The translations under genes were made by a program, and so were the position numbers. The notes under the pieces were generated by a model. The model was not told the DNA's origin and searched no databases. It saw only the letters and a program-made list of their open reading frames with translations. From Bacillus sp. FJAT-18017 (GTDB lineage Bacteria; Bacillota; Bacilli; Bacillales; Cytobacillaceae), in the NCBI RefSeq assembly GCF_001278805.1, contig NZ_CP012602.1, positions 2,696,001 to 2,760,000 on the forward strand: a stretch of 64,000 nucleotides of DNA, read 5' to 3'. Position 1 is the first letter of the stretch. Every line of letters starts with the position of its first letter. Below, in pieces: positions 51,062 to 60,583 of the stretch.

Positions 51062-54000
51062 TTATTTGCCGCCTTTGCTTGCATAAATGACTTTTACTTG
51101 TTTCCATGTTTCATTTCCAAACGTATCTTTAGACCAAATCTGGATGATGTTTTCACCGGATGCTAACGTTACATTTGTAGTGAATACACCATTCTTAACT
51201 CCGATTTCTTTGCCGTTTACCCTGACAAAGGCAAGGTTTGCATCGGCTACTTGCCCCTGGACAGTTACCGATTTCTTGTGTGTCGTTTCTCCTTCAATTG
51301 GCGATTGAATAATAATATCCGGAGCAATTGAATCCACTTTTACATTAACGGTCGCTGTTGTTTCATTGCCTGCCAAATCTTTCGCTAAAACGGAAATGAT
51401 AGTGTCACCCTGCTCCAGCGTAAGTTTAGCTTCAAAGACTCCATCGGTAACGGTCGCTTTAACCCCATTAGCTGTAACAGAATCAAGGTATTGATCCTGC
51501 ACCGTTCCTTTTACAGTAACGGTTGTTGTATTGAATTGGGCTCCGTCCGCTGGTGACTCAATAGAAACAACCGGTTTAGTCTTATCCACGATGACGGTTA
51601 CCGGATTCGACGCCCTGGTCAGGCCTGAACCTTGGACGGCTTTCGCTGTTAGACTATTTTTCCCTTCGGTTAAAGTAACATCTGCAGCAAAACGCCCCTC
51701 CTGCGTAGATGTTACAACTGCTGCTTCAACACCATTGTTGTATAGATGAACTGCTGTATTTGGCTGTGCCTCACCTTCTACCTTTACGGCTCCGTTCGCT
51801 GTAAATGACCGATCTATCGGAGAGGTAATTTCCGGTACGGCCTCATCGTACGATACAACCGCGCGAATCATATAGTTCCCGTCAGATTTAACGGTTTGTT
51901 TCCAGACTCCATCAATATAGGAGTAGCTTCTGCCCGACCATGCGCCATTCGTATCTTTATTTATAGCTGGAATGAACGGGAATGGATTTTTTTGTACATA
52001 AGCCAAGTAAAAGTCTCCTGGAATGATAACTTCTTCACCGCTTAAATCCACATGTGTCCACTCAGTATGGGAGCGGATAGCCTTCGCTTCAAATGGCCCG
52101 GCCAGTTTTTTGCCTGGAGAACCATTCGGACCAGTCGCATCATATACTTCGACAAGGAATTCCGTGCCGCCTGGGTCAGGACGAGTGCCACCGTCAAATT
52201 TGTATAAACCGCCTGTCAAGACGCCTCTCGTTTCACCTTCAGCAAGCGACATTTTGACAGCCCAGCCGTTGCCTTTCGTATGCATATAGTTCAGTGATTC
52301 AGCTGTTCCATCATCATAAGCTATTGTTTCGGAATAGCCCACTATCGGATCCATCGAAAGATTTTGAGCAGTCTCGCCATTTGGAGCTAATGAAATAGCT
52401 GCGTCGTTCGGATAATGCATCGGATGTGAAACCTTAAGTGTGTAGCTGCCTTCAAGAGCTGTAAATTGGAAGGTTCCATCCGTGGCTGATACTGCTGGCT
52501 CGATATTCGCATCCTCTACCAAATAAACTTTTGCTCCTGCTATTGGTTCACCTGTCAGCTTATTTGTCACCACACCGGATATAACGCCTGTCTGTTTTTC
52601 TTCAAGCGTGAAATCAGCGATGGTATCCTGGTCACCCGCAACTTGAACTTTCTGTGAGTTTGGATGATATCCATAGGATTCCGCGACAACTGTGAATTCC
52701 CCTGCAGGATGGCTTAAGGAATAGCCTCCATTTTGCGGATTGGTCGTAGCAGACCTCCCCGTTTCTGCAACACTGACATAAGCCTGCAGCGGCAATAAGG
52801 TTGGAGGATTTTCTGCTTCTTCCTCTGTATCTGCACTCATTGATACCGTTTGTTCCAAAGCCACATTGGAAGCGCTGCTGGTGCCTGCCCCAATGGAATC
52901 GGCAGATAAAGCAACATCATCAATATACCAGCCAGGCCTCGTCGTGCTGGAGTCAGAAAATGCATAAAAGGCAATATAGACACCTTGTCCCGCATAAGCA
53001 GATAGATCTACCTGGGCATCTAGCCATCTAGTTGAATCTCCTTTTACCATTAAAAGCGGCTTCCATTCCTGGCCATTTTGTGAGGCCATGACATATCCGT
53101 AATCATACGCGGTGCCAGTAGAGGCAGAAACTTCGAAGCTATGCCATTGCTTAAACTGCAAATACGATTTCCCTTCCGGAACAACGATGGACGGCATAAC
53201 AATCATTTCACGCATTCCATTGGTATAGTTGCCGGTCAATTTAGTGGCGTAAACTTTCTGTCCGGATGCTGCACTGTTAGGGCCAGATGTCGGGATTCCC
53301 CACTCCCAATTCGTTGTTGAACCTTGGGCGACAAGTTCCCAGCCGACAGGCTCTGTCTCGAAGTCCTCGAAGTAACCGATTGTCAGTCCTTCTGATACAG
53401 ATACGATATACTCTTCAGATGTAACAGCATTTCCGACGAAGTCAGTAATCACCCATTGATACGTCAAGGTCCCTGCTTCTGTCACCCCTGCAGGAATACT
53501 TGCAAAATAATCTCCTGATAAATGATTTCCTGAAATCCGTTCAGCTTGAATCGTCTTCCACTCGCCATCGTTCACCTTATACTTTAAGGCTACGGACTCA
53601 ACACTGACATTGTCACGTGCCAGGATGGACAAGTCGATCTGCATTCCTTCATCCGCCGCAGTAACTGGTGTATGTTCGAATACCGGATTATCCGCGTCTT
53701 CTCCTTCAATCGTCACATTTCCTTTGATTGTTCCCATACCGACAGTAACGGAAAGAACCGCATCATACACGTTCAGAAGCCCGTGACCATATCCGTTATT
53801 TGGAGATTTCGGATAAGTAGCATCTGTTAAAGGAGTCGCTGTCTCCGTCAAAATTTTCTCTATTTCGTCCACTGTCAAGCTCGCATTTCCCTGTCTGAGC
53901 AAGGCTGCAGCTGCAGATACATGAGGGGAAGACATTGAGGTTCCATTCCATCCGCCTTCATAACCGCTGCCTGGAACTGCAGAGCGGATTTTTACTCCAG

Positions 54001-55240
54001 GGGCTGTAACGTCAGGTTTAATTTCACCATATGGCGATGGGCCCTGGAATGAAAAATCCCCCATTTTGTTTTCTTTATCGGTTGCACCGACTGCAAATGA
54101 CTCGGGATAATTAGCAGGGGTTGCAATCGTTCCTGGTCCATTCGGTCTTAGGAATGATGCATTTCCCGCAGCAAAAACAGGGAAAATATCATATGCTCTC
54201 CATGTGCGCACAATTTCGATAAACCATTCATCAATGCCAGGACCGCCGCTCCATGAATTGTTGACGACATCCGGAGCCATATCGACCCTGCCGCCAGGAG
54301 CCAAAATCCATTGGGCAGCCGCCAATATAGTGGAATCCGGTCCTTGTCCTTGTGCATTAAACGCTTTGGCCGCAATCCATTTTGCTCCCGGTGCTACGCC
54401 AATTTGGTTCTTTCCATTCGGCTCGCTGCCGACCATCGTTCCAGTTACATGAGTGCCGTGGCCATTGTCATCATAGCCAGCTGTTTGTCCACTTACAGCA
54501 TCAAAGAAACTATATTGATGGTCGACAGTTCCATCGGCTGCATTATAGCCGCGATATTTTTCCTTCAAGGCCGGGTGGTCCCATTGAACACCTGAATCAA
54601 TGCTCGCGACAACAGTCCCGGTTCCATCAATTCCTAACTTCCAGGCATCAGGAGCACCAACCTGGCTTACATTCCACTCAATATTAGCGTCAGCTTCGGC
54701 TTGAGAAGCGTCTACTTCAGGCCCCAATTGCCTGATTTCATCCACATATATTTTCTCTACTTCATTCATGGAAGCGATTTTCTCAACAACTTCCTTTGTG
54801 CCTGTAAAGGAAACCGCATTAATAATATAGTAGGATTTGAATTTTTTAACTTTGCCCTTTTGTTTTTCCTGTCCAAGCACGTCCAGAACCTTGCCTTGCT
54901 TTTGATGGGCATTCGCTTTGAGTTCTGTTAGTACTTCGGAACGGACAATATGCTTTTTTTGCTGCGCAGTAGCACTTTTTCCATTTGCCTTTTTCTTTGC
55001 TTCCTTCGCTACAGTTGCCGTATCGACTTGGTCACGAAGCGTGACGATAAACGATACCTCATCCGTTTTTTCAAGCTGTTCATAAACCTTGCTGTCGATT
55101 TTGTTTGCAGAAGAAGTTGGGACAGTTTGGTCCGAACTTCCTCCCCCATTTGTTGCCGAAGCAGCTGGAGGTAAAAATGTACTGATCACCATAATAATTG
55201 CAGACAACAAGAATACTAGACGTTTAGCCCTTCTTTTCAA
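51062..55240 (-). CDS. bpr: Bacillopeptidase F-like S8 serine protease
   Basis: 1392-aa secreted subtilase. Signal peptide about 1-29; inhibitor I9-type propeptide about 60-175; S8 domain with catalytic Asp215 (ASIDSGVQWDH), His261 (NGHGTHVTG), Asn360 and Ser435 (GTSMSSPH). Then a MAM/immune-inhibitor-like beta domain at about 610-780 (YFEDFETEPVGWEL to PGWYIDDVALS), two carboxypeptidase-regulatory-like domains (about 815-985) and three Ig-like repeats in the last 260 residues (VNGKEIGVKNGVFTTNV and relatives). Length is close to B. subtilis Bpr. Start TTG after AGGGGGTC. Broad extracellular proteolysis is expected. Confidence 0.93.
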   Translation of the reverse strand: MKRRAKRLVFLLSAIIMVISTFLPPAASATNGGGSSDQTVPTSSANKIDSKVYEQLEKTDEVSFIVTLRDQVDTATVAKEAKKKANGKSATAQQKKHIVRSEVLTELKANAHQKQGKVLDVLGQEKQKGKVKKFKSYYIINAVSFTGTKEVVEKIASMNEVEKIYVDEIRQLGPEVDASQAEADANIEWNVSQVGAPDAWKLGIDGTGTVVASIDSGVQWDHPALKEKYRGYNAADGTVDHQYSFFDAVSGQTAGYDDNGHGTHVTGTMVGSEPNGKNQIGVAPGAKWIAAKAFNAQGQGPDSTILAAAQWILAPGGRVDMAPDVVNNSWSGGPGIDEWFIEIVRTWRAYDIFPVFAAGNASFLRPNGPGTIATPANYPESFAVGATDKENKMGDFSFQGPSPYGEIKPDVTAPGVKIRSAVPGSGYEGGWNGTSMSSPHVSAAAALLRQGNASLTVDEIEKILTETATPLTDATYPKSPNNGYGHGLLNVYDAVLSVTVGMGTIKGNVTIEGEDADNPVFEHTPVTAADEGMQIDLSILARDNVSVESVALKYKVNDGEWKTIQAERISGNHLSGDYFASIPAGVTEAGTLTYQWVITDFVGNAVTSEEYIVSVSEGLTIGYFEDFETEPVGWELVAQGSTTNWEWGIPTSGPNSAASGQKVYATKLTGNYTNGMREMIVMPSIVVPEGKSYLQFKQWHSFEVSASTGTAYDYGYVMASQNGQEWKPLLMVKGDSTRWLDAQVDLSAYAGQGVYIAFYAFSDSSTTRPGWYIDDVALSADSIGAGTSSASNVALEQTVSMSADTEEEAENPPTLLPLQAYVSVAETGRSATTNPQNGGYSLSHPAGEFTVVAESYGYHPNSQKVQVAGDQDTIADFTLEEKQTGVISGVVTNKLTGEPIAGAKVYLVEDANIEPAVSATDGTFQFTALEGSYTLKVSHPMHYPNDAAISLAPNGETAQNLSMDPIVGYSETIAYDDGTAESLNYMHTKGNGWAVKMSLAEGETRGVLTGGLYKFDGGTRPDPGGTEFLVEVYDATGPNGSPGKKLAGPFEAKAIRSHTEWTHVDLSGEEVIIPGDFYLAYVQKNPFPFIPAINKDTNGAWSGRSYSYIDGVWKQTVKSDGNYMIRAVVSYDEAVPEITSPIDRSFTANGAVKVEGEAQPNTAVHLYNNGVEAAVVTSTQEGRFAADVTLTEGKNSLTAKAVQGSGLTRASNPVTVIVDKTKPVVSIESPADGAQFNTTTVTVKGTVQDQYLDSVTANGVKATVTDGVFEAKLTLEQGDTIISVLAKDLAGNETTATVNVKVDSIAPDIIIQSPIEGETTHKKSVTVQGQVADANLAFVRVNGKEIGVKNGVFTTNVTLASGENIIQIWSKDTFGNETWKQVKVIYASKGGK

Positions 55241-55450
55241 AAAACGACCCCCTAATTTTTCTACTAATTATACAAACATGTAAAATACATGTAATATATT
55301 CCTAGATTGTATCAGAAATAATTATAATATTCTGAGTATTTAGGACTATTTTTTCAATAATCGTATTGGGAAATTTTTTGGACAAAAAAAGAGTGGTTAA
55401 TAACCACCCTCAAATTTGCTGCTATGTAATTTTCTTTGTACACACACCTC

Positions 55451-55712
55451 GAGTCTGGGTCAGACTCCTAATACTCCCTCATTGAAAAAAAGTAATAAAT
55501 AACTTGCGGAGTCATTGGTATATGATCATGAACACGCTGAAAAATTACTAGTCCGGTACATGAGCATGACTAATTGATAAATAGTCCGGGTCAGACCCTT
55601 ACTACTCCTTCATTTAAAAAATAGTGATAAATAGCTAGCAGAATTATAGGTATATGACCATGAACACGCTGAAAAGTTACTAGTCCGGTACATGAACATG
55701 ACTAATTGGCAA
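55451..55712 (+). repeat. 131-bp tandem duplication
   Basis: Two direct copies (about 55451-55581 and 55582-55712). Each starts near GGGTCAGAC and includes AACACGCTGAAAA and TTACTAGTCCGGTACATGA. They differ at scattered positions, so the duplication is not recent. Neither copy holds an ORF. The remaining parts of 55241-55940 hold only the alkD remnant. Confidence 0.85.
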
Positions 55713-55767
55713 GTCACTAAGCCGTAACCGCTTTTTTTTCCTTTAGGCACCTCTTTAGGCTATATTT

Positions 55768-55828
55768 CATTTCGGAGAATTCAACGTCCATTCGATTTCT
55801 TAAAAGCCAGCAATAGCAGGTCCATCCA
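55768..55828 (-). pseudogene. Remnant of a second alkD-like gene
   Basis: On the minus strand this stretch encodes GWTCYCWLLRNRMDVEFSEM, matching GWSCYCWLLGNRKDVEFSET of the AlkD-like protein at 38545-39252. Only about 60 bases are left; flanking sequence shows no more of the gene. Confidence 0.8.
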
Positions 55829-55940
55829 TAGGAGTTCTCCTAAATGGACAGAACTAAATTTTATTAGAGCCTATATCATTTGTATGTGTATTGAATTTTT
55901 GGGAAAACCTACCGTTATAATTGATAAGGGGTTTTAGTTA

Positions 55941-56465
55941 ATGCATTTCCTTTTAAATTTTCTGTTCGTTTTAGCAGCTTTTAAATGGGGAGATTGGAAA
56001 AACTGGCAAAAGTATTACCCTACATGGCTATTCTTTGTTGGCGGTGATCTTTTTAAAAATGCCCTATTGCATGATTACTCTTTCTGGACTTATAAAGAAA
56101 CCATTCTTGGCAGCAGACTATTATTCGGACACTTTATTATTGATTTACTAATTATGACTTTCGCCTATTCATCAACCTTGCTTATCTACCTTGGTAAATT
56201 CCCCGATTCTCTTTTTAAAAAAATTGGCTGGTTTTTACTTTGGGTTTCTATTTATACCAGTATAGAATTTATTAACTTAGAATTTCTAAATTTAATTGAA
56301 CACCATAGGGGCTGGAATATAGGCTGGTCAATTCTATTTAATCTGGTTATGTTTTCAGTTTTAAAAATTCATATGAGTAACCCCTTATTATCATGGATAA
56401 TTTCCTTGGTATTTCTACTTTTTCTGTTACTACAATTCGACGTTCCCTCCTGGGTATTTAATTAA
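55941..56465 (+). CDS. CBO0543-like multi-pass membrane protein
   Basis: 174-aa membrane protein with five or six hydrophobic segments. It fits the CBO0543 family of Firmicute membrane proteins in the pattern WKNWQKYYPTWLFFVGGDLF, a central FPDSLFKKIGWFLLWVSIYT and the closing NLIEHHRGWNIGWSILFNLV. AAGGGG lies nine bases ahead of the ATG. Function unknown. The next gene, another multi-pass protein, starts 118 bases on. Confidence 0.75.
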   Translation: MHFLLNFLFVLAAFKWGDWKNWQKYYPTWLFFVGGDLFKNALLHDYSFWTYKETILGSRLLFGHFIIDLLIMTFAYSSTLLIYLGKFPDSLFKKIGWFLLWVSIYTSIEFINLEFLNLIEHHRGWNIGWSILFNLVMFSVLKIHMSNPLLSWIISLVFLLFLLLQFDVPSWVFN

Positions 56466-56583
56466 GTGTAACTTACAGGATGGAAATAGTATCTGGTCTT
56501 TAGGAAACATTTTTACATAAATGGTTTAAGCGAATGTAAAAATTAGCCATAAAGCATACTGTTGTTAAGTAATTGGAGGAGCC

Positions 56584-57048
56584 ATGATAAAATTTTTACA
56601 ATATGCCGCATTAATTGTTCCTTGGTTCTCTTTAGGGTTTACCACCAGCGCAAATAGAAAAAAGTACATGCCCGTTACAATCTTTGGTGCATTAATTATG
56701 ACAGTTGTTTTTCAGATAGCTCATCAATACGATTGGTGGGTAATTAAAAAATCAATTGTTCCATGGGGGTATATGAGCGATGTTACATTTATTTATGGGC
56801 TTTTTGCTGTAGGCACGTTTTGGATCTTTCGTTTTACTTCAGATAAATTCCCAATGTTTATTATTCTTAACGCTGTTATGGACTCTTTAATGAGCTTTGT
56901 AATTCTTCCTTTACTAGGAACGCTAGGAATCGCCCACTATAAAAATATATCTCCGTGGCAGTACTTTTTGGTTATTTTCGGAATTTCTTTTTTACTATGG
57001 ATTTACCATAAATGGCAAGAGAAAATATTTAAAAGTGAAAATAGTTAA
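56584..57048 (+). CDS. Multi-pass membrane protein, CBO0543-related
   Basis: 154 residues with five hydrophobic segments. WWVIKKSIVPWGYMSDVTFIYG and WIFRFTSDKFPMFIILNAVMD are segments also seen, in other versions, in CBO0543-type proteins, so this may be a diverged relative of its upstream neighbour. GGAGG lies four bases ahead of the ATG. Function unknown. Confidence 0.65.
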   Translation: MIKFLQYAALIVPWFSLGFTTSANRKKYMPVTIFGALIMTVVFQIAHQYDWWVIKKSIVPWGYMSDVTFIYGLFAVGTFWIFRFTSDKFPMFIILNAVMDSLMSFVILPLLGTLGIAHYKNISPWQYFLVIFGISFLLWIYHKWQEKIFKSENS

Positions 57049-57160
57049 TAACATGGTTCACTGAATTAAGAATACCCCGCTATTCCTTTTCGTTAAGATC
57101 TAACTAAAATGACAATATCTCAAAGATCAGAGCCTAAAATTATTATACTAATTAAAAGAA

Positions 57161-57189
57161 GGGCAAGAGTGAAATTTATACTCTTGCCC
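57161..57189 (-). terminator. Hairpin terminator, probably bidirectional
   Basis: Perfect 10-bp stem GGGCAAGAGT / ACTCTTGCCC; on the minus strand followed by TTCTTTTAA. It serves the 44-aa ORF at 57197 and perhaps the plus-strand membrane gene. Confidence 0.7.
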
Positions 57190-57196
57190 CGATACC

Positions 57197-57331
57197 TTAT
57201 TTACCACCAAGTTGTAAGGAAGAAATCACCTCCTGCTTATCAATGTCCCCCTTAATTGCGGTGGTGAGGGTTGTGGATCCGTGTTTTTTCACTCCCCTGA
57301 CAGCCATACCCAAATGTTCTGCTTGAACCAT
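57197..57331 (-). CDS. Small hypothetical protein (44 aa)
   Basis: [20 protein letters not shown] then [20 protein letters not shown], 44 residues, basic N-terminal half and acidic C-terminal half. The ATG has AGGGG eight bases ahead and a terminator starts right after the stop, so a transcript is likely. I recognise no family. It lies downstream of the SLC13 gene's 3' end on the same strand. Confidence 0.45.
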   Translation of the reverse strand: MVQAEHLGMAVRGVKKHGSTTLTTAIKGDIDKQEVISSLQLGGK

Positions 57332-57491
57332 AACCAAAACCCCTCATTAGAAAATCCGCAATCTGCCCGGTAATCCATTCTTGTTTGCATCCACCCCCGC
57401 TTGTTCGACCAAACCAAGGCATGAAGTTTTGACAGAGGACGCACATTGTTCCTGTTTGAATCGTCCACTACCTTTCAAAAACCCACGCCCC

Positions 57492-58943
57492 CTACAATTG
57501 CATCCCGGTCCATTGCCAATATGAAAAATAAAACAGCATGATGGTCAGGATATAAACAGGCATTAAGATAATACTTATTTTCACTAGATCGCTTGCATGA
57601 TAGGAAACTTCCCCTTCTTCATAAAAGAGAAGCAACGCTTTGGAGCTTACCGGTACAGTTACACAATAATTCATTCCTATCAGACTCAAAAAAACAACTG
57701 TCGAAGGATTCACCCCAATCGCTTGACTGAATACCAATAAGCCTGGAATCAAGACGATCGCCCGAGTCGTATGCGATGTAATATATAAATGACTCGTTAC
57801 AGTGACCAGCAAGATTAGTAAGACAATCACCCATTCCGGTGCACCTGTAAACCAATTCAGAACATGCAAGGTGTTGTTTTCAATCCATTTGACGATACCC
57901 GTATCGACCAATACTTTTCCAAGCGCGGTTGCTGCGGCAACAAAGAGTATCAAATTCCATGATACCGAATTGATGCCTTGTTTCCAGCTGATCACACCAT
58001 AATTCGGCAGCATGATTAAGATTGCGCCAATCATTGTAATGAACGCGATATCATAGCCATGGATATGCTCTGTCATCCATCCAACAATTAAAATCAAAAT
58101 GAAAATCATCGTCTTTTCTTCTTTGTCATTCATTTGTTTGTTAAGTATGTTCTCCTCTTCAGTTGAAACAGGTTCAATAACCTTCTTGCCGCCTTTAGGC
58201 CATAAAATCCATCCTATTAAAACAAACGAAAAAAGTGTAACCACTATAGCAAACGGAACTCCCCATACGAACCACTGGATATAGGAAATCGATTGGCCCG
58301 CTGTACTTTCCAATAAACCTATTCCAATTAAATGAGACCCCGCACCAATTAAAGTTGCTGATGTACTCATTAAGATAATCACAGGGGCTAAAACCGCTAT
58401 AACACGTTTTTCTTTATCAGTGAATTTCTGGCCCAGCTGCTTTATGATCGGCATGGATAGGGCTGCTCGTCCAGAAGTTGAAGGAATAAAGAAGGCGGAA
58501 GAGAATATTACCGAACTTAACGCAAAAAGGACTCCGCTTTTTTTAGTAGATTTACTAACTATGAAAAGTGTCAATCGTTCCGCTAATCCGGATCTTTTAA
58601 CTGCCTCGCCAATAATAAATGAACCAATCATCAGCCAAACCACTTCCTCAGAAAGCGAAGCGTATAATAAATCCGGTTCTCCTGCTTTCACCAGTACGAT
58701 AAATACAATTAGGGAAAGCGCGATTAACCCAGCGGGAATCTTCGTTGTGACCCATAGTATCATTGCTGATAAAAAGGCAAATAAAGATATTTTCGCACGA
58801 TAATCGAGACCATCTATCAATCCAATAGTTAATAAAATAAAAATGTGTATACCTATAATCACTTTTGACTTCCTTGGAAGCTGAGTTTTCCATGCTGCAA
58901 AACGGTTATCCTTATAAATATGTTTCTCCATTCGTGTCATCAT
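57492..58943 (-). CDS. SLC13/DASS-family anion transporter
   Basis: 483-aa transporter with about 12 hydrophobic segments, of the divalent anion/Na symporter family. Two inverted half-repeats are marked by the hairpin motifs FIPSTSGRAALSMP (about 151-164) and YITSHTTRAIVLIPG (about 391-405), which form the substrate site in this family. Its start codon overlaps the glycerate kinase stop by ATGA, so the two are translated together. Glycerate, tartronate or a related organic acid is the likely substrate, by context. Confidence 0.87.
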   Translation of the reverse strand: MMTRMEKHIYKDNRFAAWKTQLPRKSKVIIGIHIFILLTIGLIDGLDYRAKISLFAFLSAMILWVTTKIPAGLIALSLIVFIVLVKAGEPDLLYASLSEEVVWLMIGSFIIGEAVKRSGLAERLTLFIVSKSTKKSGVLFALSSVIFSSAFFIPSTSGRAALSMPIIKQLGQKFTDKEKRVIAVLAPVIILMSTSATLIGAGSHLIGIGLLESTAGQSISYIQWFVWGVPFAIVVTLFSFVLIGWILWPKGGKKVIEPVSTEEENILNKQMNDKEEKTMIFILILIVGWMTEHIHGYDIAFITMIGAILIMLPNYGVISWKQGINSVSWNLILFVAAATALGKVLVDTGIVKWIENNTLHVLNWFTGAPEWVIVLLILLVTVTSHLYITSHTTRAIVLIPGLLVFSQAIGVNPSTVVFLSLIGMNYCVTVPVSSKALLLFYEEGEVSYHASDLVKISIILMPVYILTIMLFYFSYWQWTGMQL

Positions 58944-60127
58944 TTTTGTAAAACACTCTCTTTAAGGAACTTTCTTTCAGCAATTCCCCATCCAATCACA
59001 ATTTGCCGCAATACTGATTCTGTTGTTTCCTCAATCCATTGTGGCGCTTTCCTTATTGCCTTTTCAAGAGAAGTTGGTTTTGGGATGATACTGCTATAGG
59101 CATCAATTCCTGCATGATAATTCAGCTCGGCGCCTTTACCGATTGTCCCTGTAATAGCTATTACTGGTATGTTATTTTCTTTAGCAATCCTCGCGACTTC
59201 CGCCGGAATCTTCCCATTTGGTGTTTGAAAATCGAGACTGCCTTCTGCTGTAAAAACAACATCTGCTGAAGAAATTGTTTCGGATATTTTTATGTAGTGC
59301 TTAATGATTTCAAACCGTGGATGTAATGTGGCACCCGCGAAGGCAATCAGTCCGGCTCCCAACCCCCCGGACGCCCCGCTGCCTGGCATAGTCCTTACAT
59401 CCATTCCAACTGTTTCTTGTATTAAATCTGCATAGTGCTCCAAGGCTAATGAAAGTTTTTCAACTTGTTGCGGAGTTGCCCCTTTTTGCGGCCCAAATAC
59501 GCGCGCAACACCCTTCTCCCCACACAAAATATTTTTCCAGTTACACGCGACATCAATCGAAACGTCCTCCAATCTTCTGTCTAAATGGGACACATCAATA
59601 GATTCCGCTTTCAGCAGGTCTTCTCCGCCATTGATGGTAACGTGATGTTTTTCTTTATCAAAAAACCTCGCTCCCAGTGCTTGTGCCATTCCAGCTCCGC
59701 CATCTGATGTACCGGAATCACCACATCCGATTAAAATATTATCAACGCCAATATCAAGCGCGGAAACAATCAACTCTCCTACTCCAAAAGTAGTTGTTTT
59801 TAAAGGATTTCTCAAATCTCTAGGCACGAGCTTCAATCCTGCAACAGCTGCCATTTCAATTACAGCCGTTCGCTTGCCATTCTCTACAAATATCCCAAAA
59901 TAACTTTCAATCTTCTCGCCAACAGGTCCTGTGACGTTCTTATATATCAGTTCCCCGCCTTTTAAGTTAACGATTGTTCTAGCAAACCCTTCACCGCCAT
60001 CGATCATCGGAATAACTTCCATTTCAATCGATTCATCAAACCGCCTCACACCACGTTCCATCGCCAAAGCTACATCCTCCGCATCCAAACATTCCTTAAA
60101 TCCTGACGGCACAATTACAATTTTCAT
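58940..60127 (-). CDS. Glycerate kinase
   Basis: 395-aa enzyme of the GarK/GlxK family that phosphorylates D-glycerate with ATP. Family motifs: IVIVPSGFKECLDAEDVA at the N terminus, MIDGGEGFARTIV near 40-52, GCGDSGTSDGGAGMAQALG near 133-151 and ASGGLGAGLIAF near 250-261. The ATG at 60127 lies eight bases after GGAGG; an in-frame TTG five codons earlier is the ribosome-site region itself. Followed with ATGA overlap by the SLC13 gene, giving an uptake-and-phosphorylation pair. No CdaR-type regulator gene nearby. Confidence 0.93.
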   Translation of the reverse strand: MKIVIVPSGFKECLDAEDVALAMERGVRRFDESIEMEVIPMIDGGEGFARTIVNLKGGELIYKNVTGPVGEKIESYFGIFVENGKRTAVIEMAAVAGLKLVPRDLRNPLKTTTFGVGELIVSALDIGVDNILIGCGDSGTSDGGAGMAQALGARFFDKEKHHVTINGGEDLLKAESIDVSHLDRRLEDVSIDVACNWKNILCGEKGVARVFGPQKGATPQQVEKLSLALEHYADLIQETVGMDVRTMPGSGASGGLGAGLIAFAGATLHPRFEIIKHYIKISETISSADVVFTAEGSLDFQTPNGKIPAEVARIAKENNIPVIAITGTIGKGAELNYHAGIDAYSSIIPKPTSLEKAIRKAPQWIEETTESVLRQIVIGWGIAERKFLKESVLQK

Positions 60128-60327
60128 CTCTGTATCCTCCAATACTAGTTTCGTTACTATTAAATTACCTTTTGAAAATGAGAGAATTAGGAGAGGATCA
60201 TTAGGAATTAAGGAAAAATAGATTAGAATACTAAGAGAAGAAGTAGGATAAAAAGTAGAAAGCGAAGAGTAAAAAAGACGTCTAAAAGTTCATTGTGAAA
60301 TACCGTTTAAGTTGCCAAATAGAAAAG

Positions 60328-60353
60328 GGATTTAGATAAAGATATCTAAATCC
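60328..60353 (-). terminator. Intrinsic terminator of the membrane-protein array operon
   Basis: Perfect 10-bp stem GGATTTAGAT / ATCTAAATCC with a six-base loop, then CTTTTCTATTT on the minus strand. It follows the small Cys-containing ORF and closes the long minus-strand operon. Confidence 0.75.
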
Positions 60354-60409
60354 TTGAAGTAGTTCTATAGTGCAAATCAAAACAAAATACTTTCCACTAT
60401 ACGCAAGAC

Positions 60410-60583
60410 CTATATAAGTTCGGCACAAAGATATGTGATCTCCTGGTTGATATGTCCAGCGGCCTCTGTATGTACACCATTTCCTCTATCTGCCAGGCGC
60501 TGTTTACACTGCTTTCGACATTTTGGACAAAGTTCTCTGCCTTGCAAAAGAAGTGTGCCCCAAGAAATGACGTATTGGCCAAT
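60410..60583 (-). CDS. Small Cys-rich ORF, possible AUU start
   Basis: A frame of about 57 residues reads ISWGTLLLQGRELCPKCRKQ, then CKQRLADRGNG and ends TYLCAELI. The CPKCRKQC cluster with a later Cys suggests a zinc-binding protein, and the composition looks coding, unlike the other two frames. No ATG, GTG or TTG has a ribosome site, but GGAG lies seven bases before an ATT codon that overlaps the upstream gene's stop (A of TAA). An AUU start, or a truncated remnant, are the two readings. Confidence 0.4.
   Translation of the reverse strand: MGQYVISWGTLLLQGRELCPKCRKQCKQRLADRGNGVHTEAAGHINQEITYLCAELI

Noticed and set aside
57252..57446. 64-residue minus-strand frame with several Cys
   Set aside because: No ribosome site; it overlaps the better-supported 44-aa gene in another frame.
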